A stretch of 64,000 nucleotides of DNA from Oryzomicrobium sp. Lineage in GTDB: Bacteria; Pseudomonadota; Gammaproteobacteria; Burkholderiales; Rhodocyclaceae. The stretch covers positions 124,001-188,000 of the forward strand of contig NZ_JAJTBG010000009.1 in the NCBI RefSeq assembly GCF_021287045.1. Reading direction: 5' to 3'. Under the pieces are notes generated by a model. The model was not told the DNA's origin. It saw only the letters and a list, made by a program, of their open reading frames with translations, and ran no database searches. The position numbers and the translations under genes are program-made. Positions 35,859 through 44,322 of the stretch are shown piece by piece; the first letter of the stretch is position 1, and the number at the start of each line of letters is the position of its first letter.

Positions 35859-38219
35859 ATGCCATCGATCAAGAAAGGTGCGGGCGCCGTCTGGGCGCCC
35901 GCCGGCTTCGCCTTCGCCCTTGCCGTCCATGCGGCCCCCGCCGCCGCAGCCGACATCCGGGGGACCGTCGCGGACGCCCTGGGGCAGCCCCTGGCCGCAG
36001 CGGCCCTCACCCTGAAAACGCCGGACGGCCAGGTGGCCGGGCAGGCCCGCAGCGACGCATCCGGGCAGTTCGCCTTTTCCGGGGCCGCGCCGGGCACCTA
36101 CGCCATCCTCGCCAACAAGCCGGGGTTCCAGACCGGCACCGCCATCGTCAACCTCACCGCCCAGGGCGCCGCCCCGGTGAAGATCACCCTGGCCTCGAAG
36201 GAGGCCCTGGAAATCAGCGTGGCGGCGGAACGCCTCAACAAGGCCCGCAGCGGCCTGTCGCCCCAGACCGGAGGCAGCGTCTACCGGCTGGCGGACCAGG
36301 ACATCCAGGCTTTGCCCGAAGGCGCCAACACCTCCTTCAACCAGGTGCTGCTGCAGGCGCCCGGCGTGGCCAACGATTCCTTCGGCCAGCTGCACGTGCG
36401 TGGCGACCACGGCAACCTGCAGTACCGCATCAACGGCGTGATCCTGCCGGAAGGAATCAGCGGTTTCGGCCAGGCGCTGGACAGCCGCTTCGCCCAGCGC
36501 ATCGACCTGCTCACCGGCGCCCTGCCGGCCCAGTACGGCTACCGCACCGCCGGAGTCGTCGAGATCGAGACCAAGACCCGATTCGACCAGGGCGGGCGCC
36601 TCGACCTCTACGGCGGCAGCCGGGGCACGGTCAATCCGAGCGTCGAGTACGGCAATACCCAGGGCAACCTGAGCTACTACGTGACCGGCTCGTTCCTGAC
36701 CAACAACGCCGGCATCGAGAATCCGACCTCCAGTTCATCGCCGATCCACGACCGCACCGAGCAGAGCAAGGGATTCGGCTACCTGTCCTACCTGATCGAC
36801 CCGACCACGCGCTTGACCGCCATGTTCGGCACCTACGACGGCAAGTTCCAGATACCCAACAACCCTGGGCAAACGGCAACCCCAGCCTACCTGGCCGGGG
36901 CAGGCGTGGCCGGCTTCGACTCGTCCAAGCTCGACGAGCGCCAGCGGGAAAGCAACCGCTACGGCATCCTCGCCCTGCAAAGCTCCATCGGCGCCAACTT
37001 CGACTACCAGGTGGCCCTGTTCACCCGCTACACCAGCGTGCGTTTCAACCCCGACCCGGTGGGCGACCTGGTGTTCAACGGGGTTGCCTCCCAGGTATTC
37101 CGCAGCAGTTCCAGCACCGGCCTCCAGGGCGACGGAACCTACCGCCTGAACGACAGCCACACCCTGCGCATGGGCCTCTTCGCCAGCACCGAGAACATCC
37201 GCTCCGACAACAGTTCGACGGTCTTCCCGGTGGACGCCGGCGGCACGGTCACCGGCGCGCCCTACACCATCGTCGACAACAACGCCAAGAACGGCAACAC
37301 GCTGATGGGGCTCTACCTCCAGGACGAATGGCGGGCCACCGACAAGCTGACCGTCAATTACGGCCTGCGGGCCGACCAGATGGACGCCTTCGTCAAGGCC
37401 GGCCAACTGAGCCCGCGACTGGGGCTGGTGTACAAGGCGACGCCCGAGACCACCTTCCACGCCTCTTACGCCCGCTATTTCACCCCGCCCCCCACCGAAC
37501 TGGTATCGCCCCGCACCCTGGCCCTGTTCTCCGGCACCTCCAACGCGGCGTCGAACATGCAGAACGACCCGGTGCAGCCGGAACGCTCCCACTACTTCGA
37601 CCTGGGGATGTCCCACCAGCTGACGCCTGCGTTCAACGTCGGCGTGGACGCCTTCTACAAGCAGGTGACGAACCTCCTGGACGAGGGGCAGTTCGGCCAG
37701 GCCCTGATCTTTTCGCCCTTCAACTACGCCCAGGGCAAGATCTACGGCATCGAGCTGACGGCCAGCTACAAGACCGACAGCTTCTCGGCCTACGCCAACC
37801 TGGCGCGCACCACCAGCCTGGCCAAGCAGATCACCTCGGCCCAGTTCAACTTCAGCCAGGACGAGCTGGACTACATCGCCAGCCACTGGATCCACACCGA
37901 CCACGACCAGAAATACACCGCCTCGGCCGGCGTCGCCTACACCTGGCTCGGCACCCAGTACTCCGCCGACGCCATCTACGGCAGCGGCCTGCGCCGGGGC
38001 TTTGCCAATACCGAGCACCTGCCGTCCTACGTCCAGGTCAACCTGGGGGCCAACCGCAAGTTCCAGGCCGGCGAGCTGGGCACCCTGGAAGGCCGGGTGG
38101 CGGTCATCAACGTCTTCGACCGGGTCTACGAGCTGCGCGACGGCAGCGGCGTGGGCGTCGGCGCCCCCCAGTTCGGCCCACGGCGCGGGCTGTTCCTGGG
38201 CTTGAGCAAACTTTTCTGA
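35859..38219 (+). CDS. TonB-dependent outer-membrane receptor with N-terminal CarboxypepD_reg-like domain
   Basis: This 786-residue receptor has a signal peptide (cleavage near AAPAAAADI). A carboxypeptidase-regulatory-like beta domain (about 32-115: IRGTVADALGQPLAAAALTL...GTYAILANKPGF) precedes the plug (about 120-240, with VRGDHGNLQYRINGVILPEG) and a beta-barrel ending in the aromatic FLGLSKLF. The residues GNLQYRINGVILPEGI and QYGYRTAGVVEIETKT are classical plug signatures. The ATG at 35859 is preceded by GGGAG. It is followed 12 bases later by exbB-exbD-tonB, so it probably has a dedicated energiser. The ligand is unknown; a metal or metal complex is suggested only by the upstream His/Cys protein. 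Confidence 0.93.
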   Translation: MPSIKKGAGAVWAPAGFAFALAVHAAPAAAADIRGTVADALGQPLAAAALTLKTPDGQVAGQARSDASGQFAFSGAAPGTYAILANKPGFQTGTAIVNLTAQGAAPVKITLASKEALEISVAAERLNKARSGLSPQTGGSVYRLADQDIQALPEGANTSFNQVLLQAPGVANDSFGQLHVRGDHGNLQYRINGVILPEGISGFGQALDSRFAQRIDLLTGALPAQYGYRTAGVVEIETKTRFDQGGRLDLYGGSRGTVNPSVEYGNTQGNLSYYVTGSFLTNNAGIENPTSSSSPIHDRTEQSKGFGYLSYLIDPTTRLTAMFGTYDGKFQIPNNPGQTATPAYLAGAGVAGFDSSKLDERQRESNRYGILALQSSIGANFDYQVALFTRYTSVRFNPDPVGDLVFNGVASQVFRSSSSTGLQGDGTYRLNDSHTLRMGLFASTENIRSDNSSTVFPVDAGGTVTGAPYTIVDNNAKNGNTLMGLYLQDEWRATDKLTVNYGLRADQMDAFVKAGQLSPRLGLVYKATPETTFHASYARYFTPPPTELVSPRTLALFSGTSNAASNMQNDPVQPERSHYFDLGMSHQLTPAFNVGVDAFYKQVTNLLDEGQFGQALIFSPFNYAQGKIYGIELTASYKTDSFSAYANLARTTSLAKQITSAQFNFSQDELDYIASHWIHTDHDQKYTASAGVAYTWLGTQYSADAIYGSGLRRGFANTEHLPSYVQVNLGANRKFQAGELGTLEGRVAVINVFDRVYELRDGSGVGVGAPQFGPRRGLFLGLSKLF

Positions 38220-38231
38220 GGAGAGCCGGAC

Positions 38232-38892
38232 ATGCAGGACATCCACGAGGCCCTCGCGGCCCTCAAATTCGGCGGCGCGATGGTCTACCCGCTCCTGGCA
38301 CTGGCGGTGCTGGCGCTGCTCATCACCCTGGACAAGCTGTTCGTCTACTGGCGCTACGTGCGCCTGCCGACGGCCTTGCTCGACCTGGCCGAAACCTACG
38401 GCTTCCGCTGGCAGGAGTTGGAAGGACGGACAGCTCGACGCCCTGGGGCCGCGCAACTACTTCGGCCGCTTCTTCCGCGTCATCGTCGCCAACCGCGGCC
38501 AGCCCGCCTGGTGGGTCGAGTCCCGGGCCGGCGACGAAGCCCAGATCATCGAGAAGACCCTGAGCCGGGGGCTGTGGGTGCTGGAGACCATCGTCACCGC
38601 CGCCCCCCTGCTGGGGCTGCTCGGCACCATCACCGGCATGATGCATTCCTTCAACCTGATCGGCGCCGGAGGGCTGGTGGACCCCACCGGGGTCACCGGC
38701 GGCGTCGCCCAGGCGCTGATCGCCACCGCCCTGGGCTTGTTCATCGCCATCCTGGCCCTCTTCGCCTTCAACTTCTTCTCGCGCCGGCAATCCCAGGCCC
38801 TGGACGAGATGGAGCGCCTGGGCACCCGGCTGGTGGACAACATCCGCCTCGGGCAGGACCGGGGGGAAGGCGGCGGCCATGAAGCTGCGTAG
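38232..38892 (+). pseudogene. exbB: exbB-like energiser gene, frameshifted by a GGAC duplication
   Basis: The gene starts well (GAGGAG, then ATG 38232) and encodes an ExbB/MotA/TolQ-type N-terminus (KFGGAMVYPLLALAVLALLI) to residue about 65, ending RWQELEG. The rest of the protein continues in the +1 frame from 38428 (GQLDALGPRNYFGRFFRVIV, then TAAPLLGLLGTITGMMHSF, and IATALGLFIAILALFAFNFF). At the junction GGAC occurs twice in tandem (38424-38427, 38428-38431). Removing one copy restores a continuous 218-residue ExbB reading EGQLDALG. As sequenced the product lacks the proton-channel helices, unless the event is a sequence error, phase-variable, or bypassed by ribosome frameshifting. Confidence 0.85.
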
Positions 38893-39283
38893 AACCCGGC
38901 AGGCCAAGCGCGGCCGCATCGAGATCATCCCCATGATCGACGTCATGTTCTTCCTGCTGGCCACCTTCATGCTGGCCTCGCTGTCGATGCAGAACCTGCA
39001 TTCCCTGGCGGTGGACCTACCCCAGGGCCATGCCGCGCCGATGCACACGCAGACCCCGGTGACCCTGACGGTGACATCGGACAGCCGGCTCTTCCTGGAC
39101 AAGACGCCGGTGACCCTGGACACCCTGGCCCCGACCCTGAAGGCCATGCTGGCCGGCCCCGAGGCCAGCGTCATCGTCGCCGCAGACAGCGCCGCCCCCA
39201 ACGGCACCACCGTGCGGGCCATGCTGCGTGCCCGGGAGGCCGGGGCCCGGCATTTCCAGATCGCGGTCAAGCATGTCGACTGA
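38879..39283 (+). CDS. exbD: ExbD-family biopolymer transport protein
   Basis: This 134-residue inner-membrane protein has a short basic N-terminus, one membrane helix (about 18-38) and a periplasmic domain. The helix carries EIIPMIDVMFFLLATFMLAS, in which Asp21 is the conserved proton-carrying aspartate of ExbD/TolR. With ExbB it uses the proton gradient to energise TonB. The start lies 14 bases inside the end of exbB and its stop overlaps the tonB start. The gene itself is intact although its partner exbB is frameshifted. Confidence 0.94.
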   Translation: MKLRRTRQAKRGRIEIIPMIDVMFFLLATFMLASLSMQNLHSLAVDLPQGHAAPMHTQTPVTLTVTSDSRLFLDKTPVTLDTLAPTLKAMLAGPEASVIVAADSAAPNGTTVRAMLRAREAGARHFQIAVKHVD

Positions 39284-39983
39284 CGCCTCCGCCCTACCCC
39301 GCCCGCGGGAATTCGACAATCCCTGGCGGCGGCTGCCCTGGACCCTGCCCCTGTCGCTGCTGATCTGGGCAGCGGTGCTGTGGGCCTTCGCGCTGTTCAC
39401 CGAGGGTCCCCGGCAACGCCTGCCCGAGCCGCCCCCCATCGAGGCCCAGTTGATCGAGCTGCCGCCGGAGCCCGCCAGCCCGTCCCCGCCCACGCCCAAG
39501 GCGCCCCCCCGGCCCGCCCTGGAGCCGACCAGGACGCCGCCGCAACGAACGCCGCCCCCCAAGGCGGCCCCCCTTTCCGCCCACGCCCCGTCACTGCCGG
39601 CCGCCGCGCCCACACCTTCCGCACCTCCCGCCCCGGCCGCCGCCCAGGAGGCGCCGGCCCGCCCACCGCCGCCCCCGTCCGCCGCGGCCCCATCCACCGG
39701 CGGCAAACTGTCCGCCAGCGGCGGCGCCCAGGCCATCGTCAAGCCGATGCCCCGGATTCCGGACGAACTGCGCGAGGAGGCCCTTCACGTGGTGGTCACG
39801 GCCCGCTTCCACGTCGCCGCCGACGGCAGCGCCACCGTGGAACTGGTCAAACCCACGCCCAATCTCCGGCTCAACCGACTGCTGCTGGACACCCTCCGGC
39901 AATGGAAATTCTTCCCGGCGCTGCGGGACGGCCAGCCGACCGCCTCCACCGAGGAGATCGCGATCCACATCGACGTGAAATGA
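39273..39983 (+). CDS. tonB: TonB-family energy transducer
   Basis: This 236-residue protein has one N-terminal membrane helix (about 23-43), a long proline-rich periplasmic spacer (about 50-145) and a TonB C-terminal domain (about 155-236: RIPDELREEALHVVVTARFH, with LDTLRQWKFFPALRDGQP). This is the normal TonB layout and should contact the TonB box of the receptor encoded in the same cluster. It overlaps exbD by 11 bases. The DELREEALHVVV...VDVK pattern fits the TonB family as used with single, dedicated receptors. Confidence 0.92.
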   Translation: MSTDASALPRPREFDNPWRRLPWTLPLSLLIWAAVLWAFALFTEGPRQRLPEPPPIEAQLIELPPEPASPSPPTPKAPPRPALEPTRTPPQRTPPPKAAPLSAHAPSLPAAAPTPSAPPAPAAAQEAPARPPPPPSAAAPSTGGKLSASGGAQAIVKPMPRIPDELREEALHVVVTARFHVAADGSATVELVKPTPNLRLNRLLLDTLRQWKFFPALRDGQPTASTEEIAIHIDVK

Positions 39984-40004
39984 CCCGCCTCCGGCCTTGT
40001 CCCG

Positions 40005-40766
40005 CTACTTGAGGATGTCGTAGGCCAGCTTGACGATCAGGGCCACCAGCAGGACCAGGAACAGGCCGCGCACGAAGCCGGCACCGCGCTTGATCGCCAG
40101 GCGGGAGCCGACCACGGCACCAGCCATGTTGAAGACGGCCATCGGCAGCGCGACGGCGTAGATCACCTTGCCGGCGCCAATGAAGAAGATCAGGGCCGCC
40201 GCGTTGGTGGCCAGGTTCACCACCTTGGCGCAGGCCGACGCCACCAGAAAATCCAGGGCGTAGCAGCGGATGAAGAGAAAGATCAGGAAGCTGCCGGTGC
40301 CCGGGCCGAACAGGCCGTCGTAAAAGCCGATGGCGCCGCCGATCAGGAGCGCCAGCAGGCGTTCGCGGCGGCCGATGGACAGGGGCTTGCGGATCGCCCC
40401 GAAGTCCTTCTTGACGAAGGTGTAGATCGCCATCGCCACGATCAGGAACAGCACCAGGGGGCGCATGGCGGCGGTGGGCACCGCCGACACGGCCATGGCA
40501 CCGCAGAACGACATGACGAAGGCGGTGGCCGCCGCCGGCAGCGCCAGTGACCAGGGCACCCGCACCCGGCTGACCCAGGACTTGGCAGCCAGGGCCGTGC
40601 CGCAGGCCGAGGTGAGCTTGTTGCTGCCGAGCAGGGTGGCCGGGGCCACACCGGGCATGAAGTTGAACAGGGCCGGCACCTGGATCAGGCCGCCGCCACC
40701 CACGGCGGCATCGATCAGGCCCGCGCAGAAGGCGAAGCAGCAGAGTAGCAGCGTGGTTTCGATCAT
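40005..40766 (-). CDS. TauE/SafE family permease
   Basis: This 253-residue inner-membrane protein with about eight hydrophobic segments belongs to the TauE/SafE (DUF81) family. The hallmark glycine-rich N-terminus GLIDAAVGGGGLIQVPALFN and the second-half repeat IGFYDGLFGPGTGSFLIFLF are both present. Family members are implicated in export of sulfite, sulfonates or organic anions such as sulfoacetate. It converges with tonB (21 bases between stops) and is divergent from a LysR regulator, which probably controls it. The specific anion is unknown. Confidence 0.92.
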   Translation of the reverse strand: MIETTLLLCCFAFCAGLIDAAVGGGGLIQVPALFNFMPGVAPATLLGSNKLTSACGTALAAKSWVSRVRVPWSLALPAAATAFVMSFCGAMAVSAVPTAAMRPLVLFLIVAMAIYTFVKKDFGAIRKPLSIGRRERLLALLIGGAIGFYDGLFGPGTGSFLIFLFIRCYALDFLVASACAKVVNLATNAAALIFFIGAGKVIYAVALPMAVFNMAGAVVGSRLAIKRGAGFVRGLFLVLLVALIVKLAYDILK

Positions 40767-40828
40767 GACGTAGCGGAGTGGCGGGGAAAAAAACAGGGGC
40801 CATCCTAGCGGCCGCCGATTGCCGCTGG

Positions 40829-40847
40829 TTGCAATATCATGTTGCAA
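40829..40847 (+). promoter_or_regulatory. TTGCAA-N7-TTGCAA dyad between tauE-like and lysR genes
   Basis: Two TTGCAA elements (40829-40834 and 40842-40847) are spaced by seven bases. Because TTGCAA is self-complementary the site is both a direct and an inverted repeat. Location between two divergent genes, 32 bases before the lysR start, fits a LysR-type operator. Confidence 0.5.
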
Positions 40848-40878
40848 AAAACGCAACGTGAGATGTGAGGCACACGCC

Positions 40879-41802
40879 ATGGCCATGCTCTGGGAACTAC
40901 AGGCCTTCTGCGCGGTGGTGGAGCGCAAGAGCTTCGTCGTCGCCGCGCGCATGCTGGGGCGCTCCCCCAGCGCCGTGACCCGGGCGGTGCAATCCCTGGA
41001 ACAGCAGCTCGGCCAGGAACTGCTCAGGCGCTCCCATAAAGAGGTGGGGGTCACCGAGGCCGGCGGCACCTACTACGCCTACGCTTCGGAGATGATCGCG
41101 TTGCAGGACGAGGCCGAGGAAAAGCTGGCCGGGGTGGCCGCCAAGCCCCAGGGCTGGATTCGCTTCTCGGCGCCGGAAAGCCTGGCCCTGCGCCTGATGC
41201 CGGAGATGATCGCCCGCTTCGGCACCGCCTATCCGGACGTGCAGATCGACGTGCGCTACGCCGACGGCCTGCTCGACCCGATCAAGGAAAGCCTGGACTT
41301 CGCCATCCGCGGCGCCTTTCCCCAGTCCAGCGAACTGCGCGCCTTTCCCCTGTGGAGCTACCGGCGCTACCTCTACGCCAGCCCGGACTACGTGGCCCGG
41401 CGCGGCCTGCCGCAGACCCCGGAGGCCCTGGCCGGCCACGACTTCGTCATCCACACCGCGCCCCGGGTCCTGCGCGACTGGTTCCTGCGCAGGGGCGGCG
41501 ACAGCTACCGCCTCAACCCCCAGCCGCGCCACCGCTTCAGCTCCGGCATCGCCGTCTACCAGGCGGCCCTGCACGGCATGGGCATCGTGCGTCTGGCGGA
41601 CTGGCTGTGCCGCCCGGCGGAAGCGGCCGGCCAGCTGGTGCGGATCTGCCCGGACTGGCACCTGACCTCATCCACCGGGGTGGAGCCGCGCATGCACGCG
41701 GTCTACGCCGGCGAGCGCATGCCGCGCCGGGTGCGCCTGTTCCTCCAGGCCCTGCGTGAAGCCGGGGAGGCGGAGGCCAGGGCGGCGCGGGCCAGTGCTT
41801 AG
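40879..41802 (+). CDS. LysR-family transcriptional regulator
   Basis: This 307-residue regulator has the DNA-binding domain at residues 1-60 (LQAFCAVVERKSFVVAARML, GRSPSAVTRAVQSLEQQLGQ) and a LysR effector domain. It belongs to the CrgA-like group by the phrase WIRFSAPESLALRLMPEMIA. ATG 40879 was chosen; an upstream TTG-type frame would translate the operator region. It is divergent from the TauE/SafE gene with a dyad between them, so it may regulate the exporter. Confidence 0.9.
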   Translation: MAMLWELQAFCAVVERKSFVVAARMLGRSPSAVTRAVQSLEQQLGQELLRRSHKEVGVTEAGGTYYAYASEMIALQDEAEEKLAGVAAKPQGWIRFSAPESLALRLMPEMIARFGTAYPDVQIDVRYADGLLDPIKESLDFAIRGAFPQSSELRAFPLWSYRRYLYASPDYVARRGLPQTPEALAGHDFVIHTAPRVLRDWFLRRGGDSYRLNPQPRHRFSSGIAVYQAALHGMGIVRLADWLCRPAEAAGQLVRICPDWHLTSSTGVEPRMHAVYAGERMPRRVRLFLQALREAGEAEARAARASA

Positions 41803-41805
41803 TGG

Positions 41806-42858
41806 CTAGTGGCGGTGGTCCCGATGGTGGGCATCGGGGAAGTGGGGGTGGGAATGGACCATGGGCTTGTGCCGGTGGGCGTGGACATGGCGGGTCCCCG
41901 GGGCGACGGGATAAGGATGGTCGTGCTGGTGATGGGCGTCGTGGGTGTGGGCGTGGGAATGCTCCAGCCCCCCGTGGCGGTGCTCATGGTCGTGGCGCTC
42001 GGTCAGGTGCAGCCACACGCCCCAGGCCATCAGCGCCCCGGCCAGTACCAGCCGGACGGTGAGGGGCTCGCCGGAAGCCAGCGCGATCAGGGTGCCGAAG
42101 AACGGCGCCACCGAAAAATAGGCCCCGGTCCGCGCCGTGCCCAGATGGCGCAGGCCGACCACGAACAGGACCAGGCTCACCCCGTAGGCCAGCAGCCCGA
42201 CCACCATGGCCAGCGCCATGGCCGGCCAGGGTGGCAGCCGGTCCCCCAGGGCGAAGGCCAGGGCCAGGTTCACCGTGCCCGCCGCCAACCCCTTGACCAT
42301 GGCGATCCAGGTGGCGTCGCTGAGGGACACCTTGCGCGTCAGGTTGTTGTCGATGCCCCAGGCCAGACAGGCCCCGAGCACCGCCAGCGCCGGCCAGGCG
42401 CCGGCGAAGCGGGCGTCACCGGGCCAGCTGACGAGCACGGTGCCGGCGACGATGGCGACCATGCCGGCAGCAATGCGCCGGTCCACGCCTTCCTTGAAGG
42501 CGATCCAGGCCAGCAGGGCGGTAAACACGCCCTCGGCATTGAGCAACAGGGCCGCGCCGGAGGCAGGCATCCCGGCCAGCCCGAACATCAGCAGCACCGG
42601 GCCGACCAGGCCCCCGGCGCACACCGCGCCGGCGAACCAGCCGGCCTCGCCGGCCGAGAGCCGCACCGGGGCGGCCCGGACCAGCAGGCGGTAGGCGGCC
42701 AGGCCGAGGCCCGAGCCCAGGTAGAACAGGCCGGCCAGCAGCCACGGTCCGGCATCGCGCAGCAGGAACTTGGCGAGGGGGGCGCTGGCGCCGAAGAGCA
42801 GCGCGGCGCCTAGGGCGGCGGCAATGCCGGGGTTGAACGAGCGCTGGAGAAAAGACAT
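41806..42858 (-). CDS. EamA-type (DMT) transporter with histidine-rich C-terminal tail
   Basis: This 350-residue protein has ten predicted membrane helices in two EamA repeats (about 8-140 and 150-285). FGASAPLAKFLLRDAGPWLL and LLLNAEGVFTALLAWIAFKE are typical. After the last helix (ALMAWGVWLHLTERH) it adds a hydrophilic tail of about 65 residues, roughly a third histidine (HDHEHRHGGLEHSHAHTHDA and similar). Such tails usually bind zinc, nickel or cobalt, which suggests metal transport or sensing, although classical EamA substrates are metabolites. ATG 42858 was chosen; TTG 42864 adds two residues. The C-terminus abuts the lysR stop (3 bases between). Confidence 0.88.
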   Translation of the reverse strand: MSFLQRSFNPGIAAALGAALLFGASAPLAKFLLRDAGPWLLAGLFYLGSGLGLAAYRLLVRAAPVRLSAGEAGWFAGAVCAGGLVGPVLLMFGLAGMPASGAALLLNAEGVFTALLAWIAFKEGVDRRIAAGMVAIVAGTVLVSWPGDARFAGAWPALAVLGACLAWGIDNNLTRKVSLSDATWIAMVKGLAAGTVNLALAFALGDRLPPWPAMALAMVVGLLAYGVSLVLFVVGLRHLGTARTGAYFSVAPFFGTLIALASGEPLTVRLVLAGALMAWGVWLHLTERHDHEHRHGGLEHSHAHTHDAHHQHDHPYPVAPGTRHVHAHRHKPMVHSHPHFPDAHHRDHRH

Positions 42859-42970
42859 GGGCAATGGTTCCGGTTCCCTGGTCGCCCCTGACCACGCCCC
42901 CGAAGCGGAACGGCCATTCGAGCGGCCGCTCCCGGGGAGCGCTGGACGGCACCGGTCTATCGGGATCGGG

Positions 42971-43324
42971 CTACAGCTCGGTGTACTTGAGCGCCTTGCC
43001 CCGGGCCTTTTCCACCGGGTACTTGGCCCGGTTGAGGACCATCTTGTCGCGGAAGGCCTGGGCCAGGTCCACGTCGAGCCGGTCGGCCAGGCGGGTCAGC
43101 ACCAGCAGCACGTCGGCCAGCTCGTGGGCCACCGCCTCGCGCTTCCCTTCCGGCAGGGCGGCGCTTTCCTCCGGGGTCAGCCAGAGAAAGTGCTCCAGCA
43201 CCTCGGCGGCCTCCACCGACAGGGTCATGGCCAGGTTCTTGGGAGTGTGGAAGGGCGTCCACTCGCGCTCTTCGACGAAATCGCGCACCTGGGCGCGCAG
43301 CTCTTCCAGGGTCATGGACGGCAT
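42971..43324 (-). CDS. MazG-like nucleotide pyrophosphohydrolase
   Basis: This 117-residue all-alpha NTP-PPase of the MazG-like/RS21-C6 group hydrolyses nucleoside triphosphates to monophosphate and pyrophosphate, probably cleaning modified nucleotides. The metal-binding motif is intact: Glu38-x-x-Glu41 (SVEAAEVLEHF) and Glu68-x-x-Asp71 (AHELADVLLVL), followed by the conserved KYPVEKARGKALKYTEL. The first ATG (43324) is favoured; the second, three codons later, is also possible and neither has a strong ribosome site. It is preceded by a terminator-like hairpin and is probably transcribed alone. Confidence 0.92.
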   Translation of the reverse strand: MPSMTLEELRAQVRDFVEEREWTPFHTPKNLAMTLSVEAAEVLEHFLWLTPEESAALPEGKREAVAHELADVLLVLTRLADRLDVDLAQAFRDKMVLNRAKYPVEKARGKALKYTEL

Positions 43325-43426
43325 GGGTCCGGCTCGCAAAAAATCACCAGGGCGGATGATCCCCCAACCCGGCCCGGGATGCATCAGTTCCCGCCCCGGT
43401 CGGCATGGCCCATTGCCGGCGACCAT

Positions 43427-43455
43427 GGCAAAACCCCGCGCCTGGCGCGGGGTTT
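43427..43455 (-). terminator. Intrinsic terminator after the rnk-like gene
   Basis: AAACCCCGCGC (43431-43441) pairs with GCGCGGGGTTT (43445-43455) around a 3-base loop; on the minus strand the stem ends in a short T run. It is 41 bases beyond the rnk-like stop. Confidence 0.75.
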
Positions 43456-43495
43456 GGACGGGCGCCAGCGGCGCCGGGAGGGGGCGAGAGGGGGC

Positions 43496-43915
43496 TTACA
43501 GGGCCGCCCAGCCCTTGGACTCGGGTTGGAACGGCAGGGCGGCCACGGTCCATTCCTGCACCGCGCCGTCGGCGCCCGGCACCTCGATGCGCTCGCCGAC
43601 GCGCACGCCGAACAGGGCAGCACCCACCGGGTGCAGGATCGACCAGCATTCCTCGTCCGGATCGTGGTCTTCCGGATAGACCAGGGTCAGTTCCCGCTTG
43701 GTGCCGTCGGCGGCTTCCAGCACCACGGTGGAGTTCATGGTCACCTGGTCCGGGGGGATGCCGTCCGGCGGCACCACCTTGGCCGAGCGCAGCCGCGCCA
43801 GCACCCGGGAAGCGGCGTCGGACACGCCCTGGCCGCGCTGGAAGCGGGTCTCGATCAGCACCACCAGACGGGATTGGTCGACGGCGGAAATACAGGGTTG
43901 CGAAGCTTGGGTCAT
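43496..43915 (-). CDS. rnk: GreA/GreB C-terminal domain protein, Rnk-like nucleoside diphosphate kinase regulator
   Basis: This 139-residue protein has a short helical N-terminus (about 1-50) and a GreA/GreB-type C-terminal FKBP-like domain (about 55-135) with ELTLVYPEDHDPDEECWSIL and PVGAALFGVRVGERIEV. Rnk proteins bind RNA polymerase near the secondary channel without the long cleavage coiled coil of GreA/B. The Rnk name comes from its effect on nucleoside diphosphate kinase in E. coli. The ATG is preceded by CAGGAG. A good promoter lies about 410 bases upstream (44323-44351), leaving an unusually long leader. Confidence 0.88.
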   Translation of the reverse strand: MTQASQPCISAVDQSRLVVLIETRFQRGQGVSDAASRVLARLRSAKVVPPDGIPPDQVTMNSTVVLEAADGTKRELTLVYPEDHDPDEECWSILHPVGAALFGVRVGERIEVPGADGAVQEWTVAALPFQPESKGWAAL

Positions 43916-44108
43916 GGCTGGACTCCTGGCCCGCGGGGCCGGACGGCATCTGGCCGGGCGCGGGCGACGAACGAAAAACGGCGAAGGATGAAAGGGCTGG
44001 GGCGGTGGCGGATGCCCGGCAGGGGAAGGGCGGCGGCGACGAACCTCGGTCGGGGCCGCGCCGGGACCCGGGGTGGCGCCGGGGAGGCGCCGCAGCGTTG
44101 CCGGAAGA

Positions 44109-44273
44109 TCAGGCGGAAACGCTGGCCCGCGGGTCGGGCCGCTGCCGGGCGGGGGAGAGGCAGGCGGCCAGTCGGTGGCGACTCATGCCGGCGCGGCCGC
44201 TCCCCCGGGCGACCCGGTCCCCGGTCTGGGGGCGCGGCAGGTCGCAGGCGAAGATGGAGGCGGATACGGGCAT
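44109..44273 (-). CDS. Possible 54-residue small protein upstream of rnk
   Basis: The frame begins MPVSASIFACDLPRPQTGD about 50 bases downstream of the promoter at 44323-44351. It is more mixed in composition than random GC-rich frames and has two Cys. It lacks a Shine-Dalgarno and I recognise no domain. It could be a leader peptide for rnk, a small protein, or a chance frame. Listed because it lies exactly where the first frame of the transcript would be. Confidence 0.25.
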   Translation of the reverse strand: MPVSASIFACDLPRPQTGDRVARGSGRAGMSRHRLAACLSPARQRPDPRASVSA

Positions 44274-44322
44274 GGTTGGCGCGGGAAGGACTCGGAATGC
44301 ACCACAACGGTGCAGATGGCCC

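Noticed and set aside
43912-44307. 131-codon minus-strand frame upstream of rnk
   Set aside because: It is mostly Arg/Pro/Ala low-complexity sequence in another frame and ends inside the rnk start region.
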